Assembly: GCA_041659605.1 (NCBI GenBank)
Contig: JBAZXW010000008.1
Coordinates: 62,001-126,000, forward strand
Source: Solimonas sp041659605
GTDB lineage: Bacteria > Pseudomonadota > Gammaproteobacteria > Nevskiales > Nevskiaceae
Length of the DNA: 64,000 bases
Reading direction: 5' to 3'
Made by a program: the position numbers and the translations under genes. Positions 58,293 through 64,000 of the stretch are shown here, piece by piece. Below the pieces are notes generated by a model. That model was not told where the DNA came from. It did not search any database and saw nothing but the letters and a program-made list of their open reading frames with translations. Positions within the stretch are counted from its first letter, which is position 1, and each line of letters begins with the position of its first letter.

Positions 58293-59777
58293 ATGCGCCG
58301 CATGCTGTTGATCCCAGCGTTGTGGTTGCCCTTGGTCAGCGCCGCGTTCCAGCCTGAACTTGCCGGGCTCGACGAACTGCCACTGCACGTCGCACCGCCT
58401 GCCGTGACGAGCAAGGCGATAGATACCGCGCGCGCGGTGAAGGGCAGCGGTCCGGCCCTGTTCGCGGTGACTGTGCCGCTGGCCGTCGGCCTGGATGGCG
58501 GCGTCTGGGACTCGATCGCGGCAGATACGTTGCGCTGGCGTACGCGCGTGTACTCCGCGACCGCGCGCTCGCTGTTGATGGATTTTTCGCGCTTCCAGGT
58601 GCCGAACGGCGCCGAGCTGTGGATCTACGATGCCGATGGACGCACAGTCCAGGGCCCGTATACGGCCCGCAACCACAGCATCGATGGCGAGCTGTGGACG
58701 GCGCGAGTGCCGGGCGAAAGCGCGGTGATCGAGCTGCGCGTGCCGAAAACCGCGCGCGATCAGGTGCAGCTGGAATTGGGCCGCCTCGGACACGGCTACA
58801 AGAACGAGCGCGACCTCGGCTCGTCGGGGGCCTGCAACATCGATTCGGTCTGCCCGCTGGGCAACGACTGGCGCGATGAAATCCGCGCGGTGGTCAAACT
58901 GCAGATTCCGGTGGGCGGCGGATTCGTCGGCGTGTGCAGCGGCACGCTGATCAACAATCTCGCCCAGGACAACACGCCCTATGTGCTGACCGCGGACCAC
59001 TGCGGTATCGGTGATGCAGGTAGCCCGGCGTCAGGCGTCGTCGTCTACTGGAACTTCCAGAACAGCAGCTGCGGTACGGACAACGCGAGCGACACGCAGA
59101 ATCAGACCGGCGCCACGCTGCGCGCCAGCGACCGCGACACCGACCTGTCGCTGATCGAGCTGAGCCAGCTCCCCAGCGCGTCGTTCAGTGTCTACTACGC
59201 CGGCTGGGATGCCAGCGGCGCGGGCGGCAGCGACGGGGTCAGCATCCACCACCCGTCGGGAGACGCCAAGAAGATCAGCGAATTCACGCAGTCGCTGGTC
59301 AAGTCCACGGTGCAGATCGAGACTGGGGGGCCGAACATCCCCGCCTGGGAAGTGATCTGGGCACAGGGCACGACCGAGCAAGGCTCATCCGGCTCCGGCC
59401 TGTGGAACCAGAACAGCCAGATCGTCGGCGTGTTGTCGGGTGGCGGCGCCGCCTGCGTCGGCAATGTCGACAACGACGAGCCGGACTACTACGCCCGATT
59501 GGAAACTCAATGGCAAGCCAATAGCGTGGCGTCCGGGCAGCTGAAGGCCTGGCTCGATCCCGACAACACCGGTACACGCAAGGTCGCCGGCAAGAATCCG
59601 GGATCCACGCCGACACCGACACCGACTCCGGGGCCGACTCCGGGGCCCACGCCAACGCCGACGGCCACTCCCGACCCGGGGAGCGGCGGCGGCGGTGGCG
59701 GCGGCGCGATGTCCTGGCAGCTCGCCGGCCTGTTGCTGATTGGCCTGGCGGCGCGACGCCGGCGAGCGGCTGCCTGA
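58293..59777 (+). CDS. Secreted trypsin-like serine protease with GlyGly-CTERM tail
   Basis: 494-residue exported protease similar in layout to lysyl endopeptidases of Achromobacter and Lysobacter. Signal peptide (about 1-18), a pro-region to about 190, then the catalytic domain with His in VLTADHCG near 236, Asp in RDTDLSLIEL near 283 and Ser in GSSGSGLWN near 366. A Pro/Thr repeat linker (about 438-463, PTPTPTPGPTPG) leads to a GGGGG run, a hydrophobic helix and RRRR, the GlyGly-CTERM signal for rhombosortase and type II secretion. GGAGAA lies before the ATG. Cleavage preference cannot be fixed from sequence. Confidence 0.9.
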   Translation: MRRMLLIPALWLPLVSAAFQPELAGLDELPLHVAPPAVTSKAIDTARAVKGSGPALFAVTVPLAVGLDGGVWDSIAADTLRWRTRVYSATARSLLMDFSRFQVPNGAELWIYDADGRTVQGPYTARNHSIDGELWTARVPGESAVIELRVPKTARDQVQLELGRLGHGYKNERDLGSSGACNIDSVCPLGNDWRDEIRAVVKLQIPVGGGFVGVCSGTLINNLAQDNTPYVLTADHCGIGDAGSPASGVVVYWNFQNSSCGTDNASDTQNQTGATLRASDRDTDLSLIELSQLPSASFSVYYAGWDASGAGGSDGVSIHHPSGDAKKISEFTQSLVKSTVQIETGGPNIPAWEVIWAQGTTEQGSSGSGLWNQNSQIVGVLSGGGAACVGNVDNDEPDYYARLETQWQANSVASGQLKAWLDPDNTGTRKVAGKNPGSTPTPTPTPGPTPGPTPTPTATPDPGSGGGGGGGAMSWQLAGLLLIGLAARRRRAAA

Positions 59778-59793
59778 GGATGCGTTCGAGCGA

Positions 59794-59860
59794 GTAGCCC
59801 GGGCGCAGCCCGGAGGATCGCGCCAGCGTCATCCCGGGTTTCACCCGGGCTGCGTCCTAC
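59794..59860. repeat. REP pair between convergent protease and POT transporter genes
   Basis: Element bounded by GTAGCCCGGG...CGCAGCCCGG on the left and the inverted CCCGGGCTGCGTCCTAC on the right, with an inner hairpin CCCGGGT-TTC-ACCCGGG (59833-59849). Such CCCGGG/CGCAGCCCGG units are common dispersed repeats in proteobacteria. Placement between two convergent 3' ends suggests it serves as a two-way transcript end. Confidence 0.65.
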
Positions 59861-59867
59861 GTCTGCC

Positions 59868-61583
59868 TCACCTCACGCCGTGCATCGCCCGCTTGAGCAG
59901 GGGCGTGAGCAGCAGCACGATCAGGCCCGCAGCCAGGCCGATCCAGACCATGGTCGTGAACAGGCTTTCGTACTTGCCTGCGGCCTCGGCCATGTCGAGC
60001 ACCGCGCCTTCCGGAATCTCGATCGACGCCAGCTTGCCGAACTGCGCGGCGAGTACTTCCGAATAGGCCGTCGCCAGCCAGAACGCGCCCATCATCACGC
60101 CGACGACGCGCGCGACCGACAGCTGCGTGACTGCGGAAAGGCCGATCGGCGACAGGCAGACCTCGCCGATTTCGAGCAGCAGGTAGGCCAGCACCAGCCA
60201 CCACACGCTCGCCATCGCGCCGGTACCGGCGATCTGCGCGGCCGCGATCAGCGGCAGGAACGAGACGCCCGCGACGGCCAGGCCGATCGCCATCTTCAGC
60301 GGCGTGCTCGGGTTAAGCCCGCGCCGCTCCAGCCACGGCCACAGCCACGCGAACAGCGGCGCGAGCGCGACGATGAAGAACGCGCCGAGGAAGGTCAGCG
60401 AGCCTGCGGTCTGTCGCACCAGCACGACGTCGTGCGCGAGCGCCAACACCAGCCCGAGCGCCATCAAACCGACCATCGCATGCGCTACCCCGCCTCGGCC
60501 GCGATCGGCAGCGACGAGCGCGGCGACCATCAGCGCCGGGCTCGCGGCGAGCGAAAAAATTGCCCAGGGCACGGCGGTCGAGCCGTCGACGACAAGCCCG
60601 AACAGATCCTTGGTCATCAGGCGGTCGGTGAACGTGATCCACGAGCCGTAGGTCTGCTCGTACATGGTAAAGAACACCAGCACCGCGAGAATCAGCACGA
60701 CCAGGGCAATCATCTGGCCGCGCTCGGCGGACGTGCACTTGGCCCACAGGAACCACACGAACCACAGGACGAACGCGAGCGCGATCAGGTGCATCGCGCC
60801 GTGCACGGTCCAGGTACGCTGGATCAGCTGCCAGACCAGCAGCACGCCGCCGGCACCGCCCAGGTAGATCCAGATCTCGCGCGGCAGCCCGGCGATGCGC
60901 TCGCGCAGCTTCGCCGGATCGCTGGGCTCGGCGTGGCCTTCGAGATACTTCTGTCCCCACAGGAACACGCCCAGGCCGGCGATCATGCCGATGCCGGCGG
61001 CGCCGAAACCGTACTTCCAGCCGTAGGTCTCGCCAAGAAACGCGCAGACCAGGCTCGCGAACAGCGCGCCGACGTTGATGCCGGCGTAGAACAGCGTGAA
61101 GCCGGAGTCGCGGCGCGGATCGTTGTCGCCATAGAGCTTGCCGACGATGGTCGAGATGTTCGGCTTGAGAAAGCCCACGCCCATGATGATCAGCGACAGC
61201 GAGAGATAGAACACCTGCAGCGCTGCGTCGTCGCGCACGACGACGCCGTCGACGAGCCGGGCCCGCTCGCCCTCGAAGGCCATGCCCAGATGACCGAGCA
61301 CCAGCAGGATGCCGCCGAACACCACCGCCTTGCGCATGCCCAGATAGCGATCGGCGAGCAGGCCGCCGATCACCGGCACTGCGTAGACCAGACCGCCGTA
61401 GGCGCCGAGCAGGTCGTAGCCGGCGTCGTCGCCGAACAGGTGGTACTTGAGGAGGTACAGCAACAGCAGCGCCTTCATGCCGTAAAACGAAAAGCGCTCC
61501 CACATCTCGGTGAAGAAACAAACGTACAGGCCCTTTGGGTGGCCCAGGAAGTCTCCGGACCGCGGGGCGTCGATGGCGCTCAT
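59868..61583 (-). CDS. POT-family proton-dependent oligopeptide transporter
   Basis: 571-residue inner-membrane symporter for di- and tripeptides. The family proton-coupling motif E-x-x-E-R is in FFTEMWERFSFYGM near residue 27, with LLADRYLGMRKAV near 75 and FYAGINVGAL near 175. About fourteen hydrophobic segments are visible. ATG at 61583 is preferred (AAGGA upstream); the open frame starts at 61631 but its first residues (MPAFAGMTD) are a translation of a dispersed repeat. It would take up peptides released by the neighbouring secreted protease. Confidence 0.92.
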   Translation of the reverse strand: MSAIDAPRSGDFLGHPKGLYVCFFTEMWERFSFYGMKALLLLYLLKYHLFGDDAGYDLLGAYGGLVYAVPVIGGLLADRYLGMRKAVVFGGILLVLGHLGMAFEGERARLVDGVVVRDDAALQVFYLSLSLIIMGVGFLKPNISTIVGKLYGDNDPRRDSGFTLFYAGINVGALFASLVCAFLGETYGWKYGFGAAGIGMIAGLGVFLWGQKYLEGHAEPSDPAKLRERIAGLPREIWIYLGGAGGVLLVWQLIQRTWTVHGAMHLIALAFVLWFVWFLWAKCTSAERGQMIALVVLILAVLVFFTMYEQTYGSWITFTDRLMTKDLFGLVVDGSTAVPWAIFSLAASPALMVAALVAADRGRGGVAHAMVGLMALGLVLALAHDVVLVRQTAGSLTFLGAFFIVALAPLFAWLWPWLERRGLNPSTPLKMAIGLAVAGVSFLPLIAAAQIAGTGAMASVWWLVLAYLLLEIGEVCLSPIGLSAVTQLSVARVVGVMMGAFWLATAYSEVLAAQFGKLASIEIPEGAVLDMAEAAGKYESLFTTMVWIGLAAGLIVLLLTPLLKRAMHGVR

Positions 61584-61607
61584 TCGATGTTCTTTTCCTT
61601 GCGTATC

Positions 61608-61691
61608 CGTCATGCCCGCGAAAGCGGGCATCCAGCGGCCCCGAGCACGGCGCTACGCGCCGCCTGGATTCCCGCATCCGCAGGAATGACG
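61608..61691. repeat. Dispersed repeat with inverted ends upstream of the POT transporter
   Basis: An 84-base unit with end sequences CGTCATGCCCGC... and ...GGAATGACG in inverted order. The left half forms ATGCCCGC-GAAA-GCGGGCAT (61612-61631) followed by CCAG; the right half holds the partner CTGGATTCCCGC. This is the well-known GTCAT-(T/G)-CCCGCGAAAGCGGG type of REP/MITE-like repeat. Confidence 0.75.
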
Positions 61692-61806
61692 AAGCCACCA
61701 TCAGTATAGGCAAGCGTCTGCCGGCACCGCTGAGGCTTTCCCCCCAGTCGGTTTCGCCGGCCAGACCGTTTAACATCGCGCCTCGACTTCCGGAGCCTCG
61801 AAACCG

Positions 61807-63870
<2,064 letters not shown>

Positions 63871-63883
63871 CGAGGAGAACGAC

Positions 63884-64000
63884 GTGAAAACGAAACTTCT
63901 GACGACGTCTTTGGGCATCGTGCTGGCCGGTTGTGCGGCACAGGCGCCCGTACCCGAGACCGTGGCACCCGCGCTGCCCGATGAGGCCGCCACGGCGAGC
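63884..64000 (+). CDS. Predicted lipoprotein, 5' end only
   Basis: Partial gene running off the window. GTG at 63884 follows GAGGAG by 6 bases. The visible 39 residues begin with a lipoprotein signal peptide (MKTKLLTTSLGIVLAGC, lipobox VLAGC) and then a Pro/Ala-rich stretch. Only 13 bases after the S9 peptidase, so probably co-transcribed with it. The function cannot be known from this part; a second peptidase would fit the neighbourhood. Confidence 0.7.
   Translation, partial: MKTKLLTTSLGIVLAGCAAQAPVPETVAPALPDEAATAS

Overview
The window is a G+C-rich, tightly packed chromosomal segment from a bacterium. Several gene orders match Gammaproteobacteria, Pseudomonas in particular. The block nadB < > rpoE(algU)-rseA-rseB-rseC-mucD-(glutaredoxin)-lepA-lepB-DUF4845-rnc-era-recO-pdxJ-acpS is the clearest, and barA(gacS)/cysM/rlmD and sdhE-ygfX beside sdhCDAB agree. 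GlyGly-CTERM proteins and a caa3-type oxidase suggest a non-Pseudomonas lineage, perhaps Nevskiales/Xanthomonadales-like; that placement is inference. No rRNA, tRNA, CRISPR array, insertion sequence or prophage was seen.

Layout. 1-4.5 kb: a polyisoprenyl-phosphate sugar transferase, divergent from clpB, which has a near-consensus sigma-32 promoter. 4.5-7.3 kb: a secreted Asp-box protein with a GlyGly-CTERM tail. 7.4-9.8 kb: Fur-controlled feoA-feoB plus a Cys-rich membrane peptide. 9.9-14.8 kb: mfd, a CsiV-like protein, a small membrane protein and a strong terminator. 14.8-21 kb: a caa3-type cytochrome oxidase operon (subunits II, I, III-like, III, IV; subunit II carries two heme c domains) with ctaB upstream.

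21.1-30.1 kb: the most distinctive locus. It is an eight-gene, translationally coupled operon: TetR regulator, KAS III-like enzyme, acyl-AMP ligase, two outer-membrane channel-like proteins, a PhaZ7-like lipoprotein hydrolase, a PhaB-like reductase and an MFS transporter. A perfect 20-bp inverted repeat sits just before tetR. The set reads as a surface-to-cytoplasm route for a 3-hydroxyacyl polyester or ester: hydrolyse outside, import, activate, oxidise at C3, cleave. That pathway is my inference.

30-33.4 kb: purine salvage (MTI phosphorylase, hpt) and murein recycling (nagZ, a signal-less YkuD protein), then a CYTH protein. 33.4-38.7 kb: rlmD, an exonuclease, cysM and the hybrid kinase barA/gacS. 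38.7-50.1 kb: the acpS-to-rpoE block, which joins envelope stress sensing with translation, RNA processing and lipid-cofactor genes. 50.2-52.6 kb: nadB and ompW with a possible FNR/Anr site. 52.6-57.2 kb: ygfX, sdhE, sdhB, sdhA, sdhD, sdhC and a DUF1674 (SDHAF4-like) gene, i.e. complex II with its maturation factors. 57.3-64 kb: ygfZ, a secreted trypsin-like GlyGly-CTERM protease, a POT peptide transporter, an S9 peptidase and the start of a lipoprotein, which together look like a peptide-use region. Short REP-like hairpin elements lie at several gene junctions in the right half.
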